A stretch of DNA of 64,000 nucleotides from positions 3,702 through 67,701 of the forward strand of contig JBOFGV010000125.1 of the NCBI GenBank assembly GCA_051649305.1, given 5' to 3'. Position 1 is the stretch's first letter; each line of letters opens with the position of its first letter. This DNA is from JADCCX01 sp051649305 (GTDB lineage Bacteria > Pseudomonadota > Alphaproteobacteria > Rhizobiales > Beijerinckiaceae). Shown in pieces: positions 8,580 through 16,996 of this stretch. The translations under genes were made by a program, and so were the position numbers. The notes below the pieces were generated by a model. The model was not told the DNA's origin, made no database searches, and saw only the letters and a list, made by a program, of their open reading frames with translations.

Positions 8580-10154
8580 TCAGCCAAGCTGCGCCATATT
8601 TTGCGAAACGCTCTGTTGGACTGCCAGGTTTTTAATCTGCCGTTTGAACAGCTTTCCGGTTGGCGAGCGTGGCAATTCCTTGCAGAAATCGATTGATCGA
8701 GGGCATTTGATGGAAGACAGTTTTGCCCGGCAGAACGCTATCAATTCCTCTGACAGCGATTCATCTGGCTGACGCCCGTCGACGAGTTGCACAACAGCCT
8801 TCACTTCCTCACCAAACTCTTCATGGGGCACACCAACAACAGCAGCATCAAGCACGGCTTCGTGTTGCAGCAAAAGATGCTCGACTTCCTGCGGATAAAT
8901 ATTCACGCCGCCAGAGATGATGACGAATGATTTTCTGTCAGTCAGATAGAGATAACCTTCGTGATCAACACGCCCGATATCGCCCAGTGACGTCCAGCCC
9001 TGTGCATTGCGGCTTGAGTGCGTTTTTTCCGGATCGTTGTGATACTCGAATTGATGTCCGTTCTCGAAAAACACTTCTCCTTCGGAACCAACAGGCAACT
9101 CGTTGCCTGCTTCATCGCAGATGTGAATGACACCAAGCTTTGCTTGCCCAACGGATCCGATGTGCTGCAGCCATTCCTCAGTGGTGATCGCCGTAAAGCC
9201 GTTGTTCTCTGTCCCGGCGTAGTACTCGTTGATAATAGGCCCCCACCATTCAATCATGCGGTGCTTGACGTCGACAGGACATGGAGCGGCCGCATGGACT
9301 GCCATCTCCATAGAAGCCATGGAGTATCGGGCGCGCGTTTCGTTTGGTAATTTCAACAGACGCACGAACATGGTTGGCACCCACTGGCTGTGCGTGATGT
9401 TTTTGGCCTCGATCAAGGCCAGCGCCTGCTCGGCATCGAATTTTGCCATGATAACGGCAGACCCGCCTGCCTTGATCGTGACCATTGTGTGCCGGAGCGG
9501 CGCAGCGTGATAAAGCGGGGCAGGGCAGAGGTAACGGGTTTCATTGTTGTAGCCGAACAGGCTGGTGAGCAGCTGGATCAGCATAGACGGACTGCCGACA
9601 GGGCTATCTGGAAGCGTCCATTTCACGCCTTTTGGCCGCCCCGTCGTGCCCGACGAGTATAGCATATCAAGGCCCTGCGATTCATCGGCGATAGGGTACT
9701 CAGGTTGAAGGGCGGCGAGTTTTGTAAAGCTCTGGAACGCGCCTTCTTCATTGCCTACAACCAGGATCGGGCAGTGACGCACACTGGACGCTGACAATGA
9801 TCCGATCCTGTCGATCATCGTGTCAGAAATGATTGACACCGATGCTCCGCAGTCGGCGATTATGTACTGTATCTCATCATTTGTGAGGTGAGTGCTGGCT
9901 GTTGTGTAAAAGAGGCCGCTGCGGTCTGCGCCAAAACAAATCTCAAGAAATTCGCGCCTATTCTCCATCAGGATCACAATATGATCACCGCGCTTCAAAC
10001 CCATGCTGCGAAACAAATGGGCGATCTGATTGGCGCGCGCTTCCAGGTTACCAAAAGTGACGTCTTCACCATCAGCGCCCATCCGGAATGCAACATCATG
10101 CGGTCGCTCAATCGCGTAACGGCGGGGATGAAAGGGTGGAAGTTCAGCCGACAT
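8580..10154 (-). CDS. Acyl-CoA synthetase (AMP-forming), FadD-like
   Basis: 524-residue member of the adenylate-forming family that activates carboxylic acids to acyl-CoA with ATP. Visible signatures: the P-loop-like YSSGTTGRPKG, EYYAGTENNG before the A5 region, TSLGDIGRVDHEGYLYLTDRKSFVI (A7/A8), and PRSPTGKLFKRQIK with the conserved catalytic Lys near the C-terminus. The ATG at 10154 overlaps the end of the upstream MDR gene by 11 bases, typical of coupling; an upstream in-frame start at 10211 would extend further into it. It is the last gene of the liv-like operon, so its substrate is probably what the ABC transporter imports. Chain length or aromaticity cannot be deduced. Confidence 0.88.
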   Translation of the reverse strand: MSAELPPFHPRRYAIERPHDVAFRMGADGEDVTFGNLEARANQIAHLFRSMGLKRGDHIVILMENRREFLEICFGADRSGLFYTTASTHLTNDEIQYIIADCGASVSIISDTMIDRIGSLSASSVRHCPILVVGNEEGAFQSFTKLAALQPEYPIADESQGLDMLYSSGTTGRPKGVKWTLPDSPVGSPSMLIQLLTSLFGYNNETRYLCPAPLYHAAPLRHTMVTIKAGGSAVIMAKFDAEQALALIEAKNITHSQWVPTMFVRLLKLPNETRARYSMASMEMAVHAAAPCPVDVKHRMIEWWGPIINEYYAGTENNGFTAITTEEWLQHIGSVGQAKLGVIHICDEAGNELPVGSEGEVFFENGHQFEYHNDPEKTHSSRNAQGWTSLGDIGRVDHEGYLYLTDRKSFVIISGGVNIYPQEVEHLLLQHEAVLDAAVVGVPHEEFGEEVKAVVQLVDGRQPDESLSEELIAFCRAKLSSIKCPRSIDFCKELPRSPTGKLFKRQIKNLAVQQSVSQNMAQLG

Positions 10155-11175
10155 GATCGTCGAACCGGATAACGGTTTTGCCAAAGATGTCTGTTTTGCC
10201 GTATTCCGCAAGAGCGGCTTTCAGATCAGAGAACACGTATGACTTGCCAATAACTGGCCTAACCTGATGCTGCTTCATCGCCGCGAGCATGGCTTCGAAG
10301 CCATCACGGTGTCCAACTGTAACGCCCTGCAATCTGACCTGCCGGGTCACAATCGCGCCGAGCTGCAGTGTCGGCGCAAGCCCAGAGAGAACACCGATAA
10401 GCGCAATTGTGCCGCCAATCCGGATGCTCTTCACGGATTGCGTCAACGTCGTCTCGCCGCCAAGTTCAATGATGGTATCGAACCCGCCGCGCTCAGGACA
10501 AATCTCGCGTGACATCCGTGACCATTCGGGCGTGGTTTTGTAGTTGATGGTCATGTCAGCACCAAGGCTGCGCACTCGCTCCAGTTTTTCATCGCTGGAG
10601 GAGATGACAGTGACATGCGCTCCATGCAGCTTGGCAAAAGCCAGCGCAAAGAGCGCAACTCCGCCGGTGCCCTGAACGAGAACGCGATCGCCCGGTTTGG
10701 TCGCCGCATGAGTCGAGATCGCGCTCCATGCTGTCAGTGCCGCGCAGGGCAGGGTGGCGGCCTCTTCGTTGGTCAAGTAATCGGGAACGCGAACCACGCC
10801 TTGCTCGCAAAGACAGACAAGTTCCGCCATAACGCCGTTGAGAGGGCCGCCCAATGACGAGGCGAAGCGCTGCGGATTGGGCTCTCCGGATATCCAGTCC
10901 TGAAAGTATGCCGGGCAAACACGATCACCGATCTTTACCCTTGTTACTCTATTTCCAAGTGCGATGACTGTGCCTACACCGTCCGAAACCGGGATCAACG
11001 GCAACTCGCCGGTAGCACGGCCATAGCCCCGGTTCAGCACAATCGGATCACGCGCGTTCAGGGACGCTGCATGCATGCGGATCAGGATATGTCTGTCTCC
11101 TGGCACTGGATCAGCTCGCTCTGTCAGCTGAAGGTGGTCAAGCCCCCAGTCTCCCTCCATTTGAAAAACGCGCAT
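10144..11175 (-). CDS. Zinc-less MDR-family NAD(P)-dependent alcohol dehydrogenase / quinone reductase
   Basis: 343-residue medium-chain dehydrogenase/reductase. The N-terminal GroES-like domain contains AASLNARDPIVLNRGYG and GDRVCPAYFQDWISG. The Rossmann domain has GDRVLVQGTGGVALFALAFAKLHGAHV. The four-Cys structural zinc lobe is absent, so it resembles quinone or enoyl reductases more than true alcohol dehydrogenases. Start ATG at 11175 with ggaac upstream; the longer frame to 11259 runs into the acyl-CoA dehydrogenase gene. It lies 19 bases after that gene and overlaps the acyl-CoA synthetase gene by 11 bases. A reductive step on the imported acid or its CoA ester is plausible but inferred. 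Confidence 0.85.
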   Translation of the reverse strand: MRVFQMEGDWGLDHLQLTERADPVPGDRHILIRMHAASLNARDPIVLNRGYGRATGELPLIPVSDGVGTVIALGNRVTRVKIGDRVCPAYFQDWISGEPNPQRFASSLGGPLNGVMAELVCLCEQGVVRVPDYLTNEEAATLPCAALTAWSAISTHAATKPGDRVLVQGTGGVALFALAFAKLHGAHVTVISSSDEKLERVRSLGADMTINYKTTPEWSRMSREICPERGGFDTIIELGGETTLTQSVKSIRIGGTIALIGVLSGLAPTLQLGAIVTRQVRLQGVTVGHRDGFEAMLAAMKQHQVRPVIGKSYVFSDLKAALAEYGKTDIFGKTVIRFDDHVG

Positions 11176-11194
11176 GGGTTGTTCCTTTCTGCGC

Positions 11195-12334
11195 TCAGAG
11201 CTTGATTGGGGTGGGGTCCCAACGACCCAGCCGTTCCAGCAGCATGGCCGTGCTGCCATCCGTCAGTGCAGCCACCTGAGCTGCGCCGATATGGCGTGTG
11301 AATGGATAGATATCGCGCAGGCCCTCCGCGCCCATGGCGTGGAGCAGGCGCGGCAGTTCTGCCTGTGCAAGCTGGACCGCATTCACTTTGGCTGCGGCAG
11401 CGAGATGGCGGACATCTTGACCAGCTTCGGTTGCCAGCATTGCGGCTTCAACGAGAGACCATGCAGCCGCCAGCGCAGTGGCGCACTCCGCAAGCGTTGC
11501 ACGCCACACCGGATGTTGCATCAGCGGCTTGCCAAAGGCCTGTCGCTTTTCGCCATGGGCTTGCGCAATCCGAAGGGCCGTAGAAACCATGGCGCAGCAC
11601 ATAGCGGCCACATAAATCCGGGCACCATTGATCTCGCTAAGAATGGCCTTGAAGGCCGTGCCGGGTGGCAGGATCATCCGGTCAGCGGGAACAAAGCATT
11701 GTTTCAATCGAAAGCCGCCAGTGCCGATGCTTGCCTGCGAAAAGCCTGACTCGATTGGAAAACGCTCGCAGGATGCATCGGTCAGATCGACGAGGAAAGC
11801 GCCAATGCCATCGCCTTGCCCTGCCTCGCCGCACTGCGCATAGACGATGCTCAGCTTCGCATGACGGGCATTGACGATCCAGATTTTCTCACTGTCCAGA
11901 AGCCAACCGCCGTCCACAGCTTTTGCTGTGCAGGACATGGCAGTCACGTCAGAGCCAGCACCCGCTTCTGTGAGTGCCGTGCAGGCTGTGGCCCGTCCTG
12001 ACAGCAGGTCTGGCAACAGTTCGCGGGCAACCATATCTGGAGCTGTAATCGCAATCCGCTTTGCTACGTTATGTGTATTGACCAGCGACATCGCCAGACC
12101 AAAATCGACTGCGGCGATGATGGCACAGGCCTCAGCCTTGACCCGAAAGCCCAGTCCAAGTCCGCCAGCGCTGACCGGCACTTCGATCCGGGTCAGGCCG
12201 ATCTCTGCGGCACGAGCGAAAACGCTCGCATCGGGTGGCAGCCCCTTTGCCCATTCTGACGCTCCCTTGGCGACAACGTGATGCGCAAAGTCACGCACGC
12301 TTGCAAGGAACGCAGATGCCTCATCACTGTGCAT
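11195..12334 (-). CDS. Acyl-CoA dehydrogenase family protein
   Basis: 379-residue flavoprotein that would oxidise an acyl-CoA at the alpha-beta position. Family motifs: TALTEAGAGSDVTAM for the FAD/substrate loop, EKIWIVNARHAKL, and AHGEKRQAFGKPLMQHPVW near the second FAD contact. The C-terminal region that usually carries the catalytic Glu (YEGTS in medium-chain enzymes) reads LTDGST here, with Asp at residue 359, so the general base may be changed or relocated. The ATG at 12334 overlaps livM by 11 bases; an upstream start at 12364 is less likely. It is part of the same operon as the importer and CoA ligase. Confidence 0.88.
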   Translation of the reverse strand: MHSDEASAFLASVRDFAHHVVAKGASEWAKGLPPDASVFARAAEIGLTRIEVPVSAGGLGLGFRVKAEACAIIAAVDFGLAMSLVNTHNVAKRIAITAPDMVARELLPDLLSGRATACTALTEAGAGSDVTAMSCTAKAVDGGWLLDSEKIWIVNARHAKLSIVYAQCGEAGQGDGIGAFLVDLTDASCERFPIESGFSQASIGTGGFRLKQCFVPADRMILPPGTAFKAILSEINGARIYVAAMCCAMVSTALRIAQAHGEKRQAFGKPLMQHPVWRATLAECATALAAAWSLVEAAMLATEAGQDVRHLAAAAKVNAVQLAQAELPRLLHAMGAEGLRDIYPFTRHIGAAQVAALTDGSTAMLLERLGRWDPTPIKL

Positions 12335-13271
12335 TGCGGCTTCCTGTTTGGCTGACCTTTGCAATCAGTTTCTTTCCAATCCCGACAATTCCGACAGGCA
12401 TGAAGATCGTCGCGAGAACGAGGATCAGACCGTAAAGGATCAGGCGAAGGCTGTCGGCGAAGCGCAGCAGCTCTGGCAGGAAAACGACTAGAAAGGCGCC
12501 GATAACCGGTCCGGCGATCGTGCCTGTACCGCCCAATATGACTGCAAGAATAGCATCAAGCGATTGTGCAACGCCAAAGATCTCGGGATTGATAAAGCCC
12601 TGGAAATGCGCGTAGAGCGCGCCTGCGAGCCCGGCGTACATTGCGGAAACAACAAAAGCGAAAAGCTTGTATTTCCAGGCAACGATGCCAATGGAGCCAA
12701 CCAGATCTTCATTCTGCCGGATGGCTTGCAATATCTGTCCGACGCGCGAACGTGCAATAAGCGCCGCCATAAAGGTCAGCCCCGATGCAAGCACCAGCGC
12801 CAGATAGAAGAAGGCCTCACGGCTGCCACCCCATGGCTTGGGGATATTTGATATGCCGCCTTCACCGCGTGTGAGCTCGCGGAAGTTGACGAGCACAATC
12901 ACAATGATGAGGTTGAAGGCCATGGTAACGATGGCGAAGTAATGTCCTTTCACGCGCAAGCTTGGATAGCCGGTCAGCAAGGCAAAGCATGCCGTGACCA
13001 GCGGTGCTGCTACGATGGTCGCCCAGATGGGCCATTGGTAGTGAATGCCGATGAGGGTTGAGCTGTAGGCACCTATGCCCATGAACCCGGCCCCCACGAT
13101 GGAGACGTAGCCAGTGTAGCCTTGAATAAGGTTCTGGCCTTGCGCGACAATGACCCAGATCAAAGCCAGAACGCTGAGATGAAGGTAGTATTTCACCGTC
13201 AGAACCTGCGGCAATGACGCCAGGATTCCAAAAGCCACTATCCAGCCAAGGGCACCGAGATAACGGTTCAT
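12324..13271 (-). CDS. livM: Branched-chain amino acid-type ABC transporter permease LivM
   Basis: 315-residue inner-membrane permease with about nine hydrophobic segments and the conserved LivM stretch GYTGYVSIVGAGFMGIGAYSS near residue 50. The EAA-like loop follows, then LGGTGTIAGPVIGAFLVVFLPELLR close to the C-terminus. The start codon overlaps the livH stop by 4 bases (ATGA). The family moves branched-chain amino acids, amides, urea or aromatic and aliphatic acids; here the neighbouring CoA ligase points to a carboxylic acid. Confidence 0.92.
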   Translation of the reverse strand: MNRYLGALGWIVAFGILASLPQVLTVKYYLHLSVLALIWVIVAQGQNLIQGYTGYVSIVGAGFMGIGAYSSTLIGIHYQWPIWATIVAAPLVTACFALLTGYPSLRVKGHYFAIVTMAFNLIIVIVLVNFRELTRGEGGISNIPKPWGGSREAFFYLALVLASGLTFMAALIARSRVGQILQAIRQNEDLVGSIGIVAWKYKLFAFVVSAMYAGLAGALYAHFQGFINPEIFGVAQSLDAILAVILGGTGTIAGPVIGAFLVVFLPELLRFADSLRLILYGLILVLATIFMPVGIVGIGKKLIAKVSQTGSRNAQ

Positions 13272-14131
13272 GGCGCACGCCCCAGGAGCCCTTGCGGCCT
13301 TACGAGCAGAACCAGGATCATGACGACAAATGCGATCACATCCTTGTAGGCCGAAGAGATAAACCCGGCAGCAAGCGACTCTGTGATGCCCAGAACAGTC
13401 CCTCCAAGAATGGCACCGGGGAAAGAGCCAAGACCGCCGAGGATCAGCACAGCAAACCCCTTGACGACCAGGCCTTCGCCGATACCAGGCGCGATGGCGA
13501 ACAAGGCTCCCACCATGATCCCGGCAGCAACACCAAGAGCGGTTGATATGCCAAAGACGATCAGAGGAATTGTCTTTACATTGACGCCCATCAGGATCGC
13601 AGCGTCGCGGTTTTCAGCCACAGCACGAATAGCTTGTCCGGTCTTTGTTTTTTCCACGAAAATCATCATGGCGGCGACCAGCAAGATCGCAGCGATGATC
13701 ACATAGAGACGCAATTCGGGAACGGTGATTCCGTTAAATCGAAAGACCTTGCTGAGCGTGGTCGGGATGACAACCTGCTCGTGGCCGAAGAGCTGCAGAT
13801 TGATCCCTTCCACCATCATGGTGAGCCCGAGAGCCACGATGAAGGCGTTGATATGGTTGGCGTTGCGCACTGGCCGATAGGCCAGCATCTCGACAACCAC
13901 CCCAAGCAGGACACCGACAGCCAGAGCAACAGGGATTGCTACAATGAGCGGCAATCCCTGTCCTGTTACCAGAAAGTAGGTGAGGTAGCCGCCGAACATC
14001 GAGATCGAACCATGGGCAAAGTGTGCAATGCCCAGGATGCCAAAGACCGTTGTCAGGCCAAGGGCGATCAGCACATAGACGCCGCCGATCGCCAGACCAT
14101 TGATCGTTTGCTGGAGGATTTCGATGAACAT
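13268..14131 (-). CDS. livH: Branched-chain amino acid-type ABC transporter permease LivH
   Basis: 287-residue permease starting MFIEILQQTINGLAIGGVYVLIALGLTTVFGILG, the canonical LivH opening. The late loop GGLGSFPGAILGGTVLGITESL is also typical. It begins 15 bases after the substrate-binding protein gene and overlaps livM by 4 bases. It pairs with LivM to form the membrane channel. Confidence 0.93.
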   Translation of the reverse strand: MFIEILQQTINGLAIGGVYVLIALGLTTVFGILGIAHFAHGSISMFGGYLTYFLVTGQGLPLIVAIPVALAVGVLLGVVVEMLAYRPVRNANHINAFIVALGLTMMVEGINLQLFGHEQVVIPTTLSKVFRFNGITVPELRLYVIIAAILLVAAMMIFVEKTKTGQAIRAVAENRDAAILMGVNVKTIPLIVFGISTALGVAAGIMVGALFAIAPGIGEGLVVKGFAVLILGGLGSFPGAILGGTVLGITESLAAGFISSAYKDVIAFVVMILVLLVRPQGLLGRAP

Positions 14132-14146
14132 CGAGCTGCCTTCAGC

Positions 14147-15361
14147 CTATTTCAGTGTGCTGAGGAACTGCGAATAGGCCTTTGCATCGGAGGGAAGCTC
14201 CTCGACATAGACCCACTTGCCCTTTTGCCACTGGAACGCACCATTGGAGGTATAGGCTTGGCCGTTTTCGTCGAACATCTTCCCGTCAACCGCCTGATAC
14301 TGCATCACCACCTGTGGTGGGATCGGCAGGGCACGGAGTGCCTTGGCAACAGCCTCGGTGTTGTCGACTGTGCCCGCAGCCTCAATCGCAGCCTTCAGTG
14401 CATAGAGCTGATCGTAGGCATAAGGCGAGCTTGGCGAAGGCGAGGCCTTGAACATCTTGGTGTAGTTCTCATGGTAGGCAATGCCGGCCTTGCTGGCAGA
14501 AAGCAGCGTCAGTTCGGTCGGGCGCAGGTCCCATACACCTTCCATTTGCTCGGATGTCGTCACGCGCAGGAACTGCTCTTCGCTGCCGCTGGTAAATCCG
14601 TATCGCGGCACGTTGAGGCCCAGCTCAATCGACTGACGGTAGACAAAGGCAGCTGGCTCAACATAGCCAACGACCAGAATGGCATCTGGGTTCAAGCCAC
14701 GGATCTTGGTGAGCTGAGGCGTCATGTCACGATCACGCAGGCCGAAGACTTCGCGTGCGACGATCTCACCGCCTGCCTTCTTCACTTCCTTTTCAATGGC
14801 ATCGACATACTGAGAGTAGAATCCGACCTCAAGCGCGCCGACAACTGCGATACGCTTGTGGCCCTTCTTGGCGATAAAGGTGCCTGCGCCCTGACCGGTA
14901 TAGTCAGCAGGTGGGCGGGTACGAACGAGGTTCGGGATTTTCTGGGTGGTGATAGAACGTTCTGCTGCATTGCCAACAAGCATCACAGCTTTTTCTTTCG
15001 CCATGAAGGAGGCGACTGCGCTGGTGGAGCCAGAGCAGCAGAAGCCCAGAATGTACTTCACGCCGTCCCGGTCAATCAGCTTGCGGACGGCGTTGGTTGC
15101 CTCTGTTGGATTGGCTTTGTCGTCATAGGCAATAACTTCGATTTTGTAGTTGTCAGCGCCGACCTTGATGCCGCCAGCAGCGTTGATCTCCTCGGCTCCC
15201 ATTTTGACTGCATTGGCCTGTGGCAGGCCATAGACGGCACCGCCACCAGTGAGTGCATCGGCTACACCGATGGTCAGTTTCTTTTCTGCTGCTGACGCTG
15301 CGCCTGCGGTGAGGGCTAATGCCAACACTGCAAGGGTACTGGTTATCATTCGTTTCAACAT
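14147..15361 (-). CDS. ABC transporter substrate-binding protein, LivK/type 1 periplasmic family
   Basis: 404-residue periplasmic receptor of the importer. A Sec signal peptide is clear (MLKRMITSTLAVLALALTAG, cleavage after ASAA). The mature part has the type 1 fold, with GVADALTGGGAVYGLPQANAVKMGAEEINAAGG at the start and ILGFCCSGSTSAVASFMAKE around residue 105. A cggaggaaacc box directly precedes the ATG, the strongest ribosome binding site of the operon, which fits the need for excess receptor. The ligand is not predictable; a carboxylate is inferred from the operon. Confidence 0.92.
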   Translation of the reverse strand: MLKRMITSTLAVLALALTAGAASAAEKKLTIGVADALTGGGAVYGLPQANAVKMGAEEINAAGGIKVGADNYKIEVIAYDDKANPTEATNAVRKLIDRDGVKYILGFCCSGSTSAVASFMAKEKAVMLVGNAAERSITTQKIPNLVRTRPPADYTGQGAGTFIAKKGHKRIAVVGALEVGFYSQYVDAIEKEVKKAGGEIVAREVFGLRDRDMTPQLTKIRGLNPDAILVVGYVEPAAFVYRQSIELGLNVPRYGFTSGSEEQFLRVTTSEQMEGVWDLRPTELTLLSASKAGIAYHENYTKMFKASPSPSSPYAYDQLYALKAAIEAAGTVDNTEAVAKALRALPIPPQVVMQYQAVDGKMFDENGQAYTSNGAFQWQKGKWVYVEELPSDAKAYSQFLSTLK

Positions 15362-15388
15362 GGTTTCCTCCGTTTGGTTTTGTTTTGA

Positions 15389-16090
15389 TTAATGTCCTAG
15401 ATAGGCACGCATAACTTCCGGGTGGCTTTTCAGTTCTTTGGCTGGCCCTTCCATGACAATCTTGCCAGCTTCGAAAAGGTAGGCGCGGTCAGCCAGATTC
15501 AGGGCCATCATCGAGTTCTGCTCAACCAGCAGGATGGTCATTCCCATCGCCTTGATCTTCGCCAAAGTTTCAAAAACACTGGCAACAATTTTGGGCGCAA
15601 GGCCAAGCGACGGCTCGTCAAAGAGGCAGATGCGTGGCCGCGCCATCAGTGCCCGCGCAATAGCCAGCATTTCCTGCTCACCGCCCGACAGCTTGCCTGC
15701 AGCCTGCGTCTGACGCTCACGCAGGATCGGGAACATATCCATCATCCTCTCAAGGTCAGCATCCTGATCCTTGTCGGTGCGGGCGTAGGCCCCCATCCTG
15801 AGGTTCTGCAGGACATTCATCTGCGGAAAAACCTGCCGACCCTCCGGGCACATGGTTATGCCGGAGCGGACGATAGCATGTCCGCTGGCGTTGGTGATGT
15901 CCTTGCCTTCGAAATGAACGGTACCTGCGCGCACCGGGACAAGGCCGCATATCGCCTTCAAGGTCGATGACTTGCCTGCGCCGTTCGCTCCAATCAGCGC
16001 AACGCATTCGCCAGCCGATACATCAAGACTGACGCCATGGATCACTTCAATCCCGCTATAGCTCACCCTGATATCGCGCAGGCTTAGCAT
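15389..16090 (-). CDS. livF: Branched-chain amino acid-type ABC transporter ATPase LivF
   Basis: 233-residue ATPase. Walker A is GANGAGKSSTLK, the signature is LSGGEQEMLAIARAL, Walker B is CLFDEPSLGLAP, and the H-loop region reads ILLVEQN. The start MLSLRDIRVSYSG at 16090 is chosen because it is the conserved LivF opening and lies one base after the livG stop; a longer frame back to 16165 lies inside livG. It ends 27 bases before the receptor gene. Confidence 0.93.
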   Translation of the reverse strand: MLSLRDIRVSYSGIEVIHGVSLDVSAGECVALIGANGAGKSSTLKAICGLVPVRAGTVHFEGKDITNASGHAIVRSGITMCPEGRQVFPQMNVLQNLRMGAYARTDKDQDADLERMMDMFPILRERQTQAAGKLSGGEQEMLAIARALMARPRICLFDEPSLGLAPKIVASVFETLAKIKAMGMTILLVEQNSMMALNLADRAYLFEAGKIVMEGPAKELKSHPEVMRAYLGH

Positions 16091-16091
16091 G

Positions 16092-16859
16092 TCAGGCTGC
16101 CTCGCCAAGATAGGCATCGATGACTGCCGGATTGGCTCTGATCTCCGCAGGCGTTCCTTCTGCAATCTTGGAGCCGAAATTCAGAACAACGATCCGGTCA
16201 CATAGCGCCATGATCAATGCCATATGATGTTCAATGATAACGACAGCCACTCCGCGCTTGCGAATGCCGCGGATCAATTCCGCCAACTCTTGCCGCTCAT
16301 GCTCGACAAGCCCTGCTGCCGGCTCATCGACAAGAATGACCTTGGGTCTCGCAGCGAGAGCGGTTGCTATCATCAAGAACCGCTGCTGTGCCGAAGAGAT
16401 ACTGGCAACAGGCCGATCAGCAATCGAAGTAAGCGAGCAAAGTTGCAGCAGATCCTCCACATGCTTTTCCATGTTACTATCAGGCCCGGACGAAACGCCG
16501 GGAGGAAGGATTGATGCAAAGGGACTTGTTTGCTGAATGGTATGGCAACCGATGGTCACATGCTGGCGCACCGTAAATTCTGGAAAAACGCGCGCGGTCT
16601 GGAATGTGCGGGCAAGCCCTTTGGTAACCCGCGCCGGTTCCGGTAAATTTTCAATCGAATTTCCGGCAAGGAATATCGATCCTGATGAAGCGGGGAGCAG
16701 ACCGGCAAGCACATTGACAGTGGTCGACTTGCCCGACCCATTGGGCCCGATAAGGCCCAGAATTTCACCCGTTGCGACGTCGAACGACAGATCACGAATA
16801 GCGCGGACACCGCCAAAATTCTTGGACAGTCTGTCGACGCGCAGGATTGTGTCCGCCAT
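16092..16859 (-). CDS. livG: Branched-chain amino acid-type ABC transporter ATPase LivG
   Basis: 255-residue ATPase and first gene of the operon. Walker A is GPNGSGKSTTVN and Walker B is VILVDEPAAGL. The signature motif, normally close to LSYGQQR in LivG, reads ISSAQQRFLMIATAL here, with Ala replacing the second Gly of the canonical LSGGQ. The C-terminal LivG-type extension (GTPAEIRANPAVIDAYLG) is present. The start at 16859 (MADTILRVDRLSKNFGG) matches family length; a further in-frame start at 16895 would add 12 atypical residues. It is transcribed away from the lysR gene across a 137-base gap. Confidence 0.92.
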   Translation of the reverse strand: MADTILRVDRLSKNFGGVRAIRDLSFDVATGEILGLIGPNGSGKSTTVNVLAGLLPASSGSIFLAGNSIENLPEPARVTKGLARTFQTARVFPEFTVRQHVTIGCHTIQQTSPFASILPPGVSSGPDSNMEKHVEDLLQLCSLTSIADRPVASISSAQQRFLMIATALAARPKVILVDEPAAGLVEHERQELAELIRGIRKRGVAVVIIEHHMALIMALCDRIVVLNFGSKIAEGTPAEIRANPAVIDAYLGEAA

Positions 16860-16925
16860 GGTACGGTTCCGAGAGACAAGGAAAACCAAGGACAAGCGTA
16901 TACCCCTGCAGAATGGTCGGGTATC

Positions 16926-16939
16926 GCAAAGATTTTTGC
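16926..16939. promoter_or_regulatory. Candidate LysR operator (inverted repeat) between livG and lysR
   Basis: Inverted repeat GCAAA-N4-TTTGC in the 137-base gap between the divergent livG and lysR genes. LysR-type regulators typically bind interrupted dyads here and act on both promoters. It is the best dyad I can see in the gap, but a 5-bp arm is short, so this is tentative. Confidence 0.35.
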
Positions 16940-16996
16940 TAGATATTCAATTTTTCGATGATAGCATCCGATATCCAGAAGCCCAAAAGGTCATCA

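Noticed and set aside
13634..15295. Plus-strand open frame of 553 codons across livH and the receptor gene
   Set aside because: Antisense shadow of two well-supported transporter genes; its translation is His/Gln/Arg-rich with no domain.
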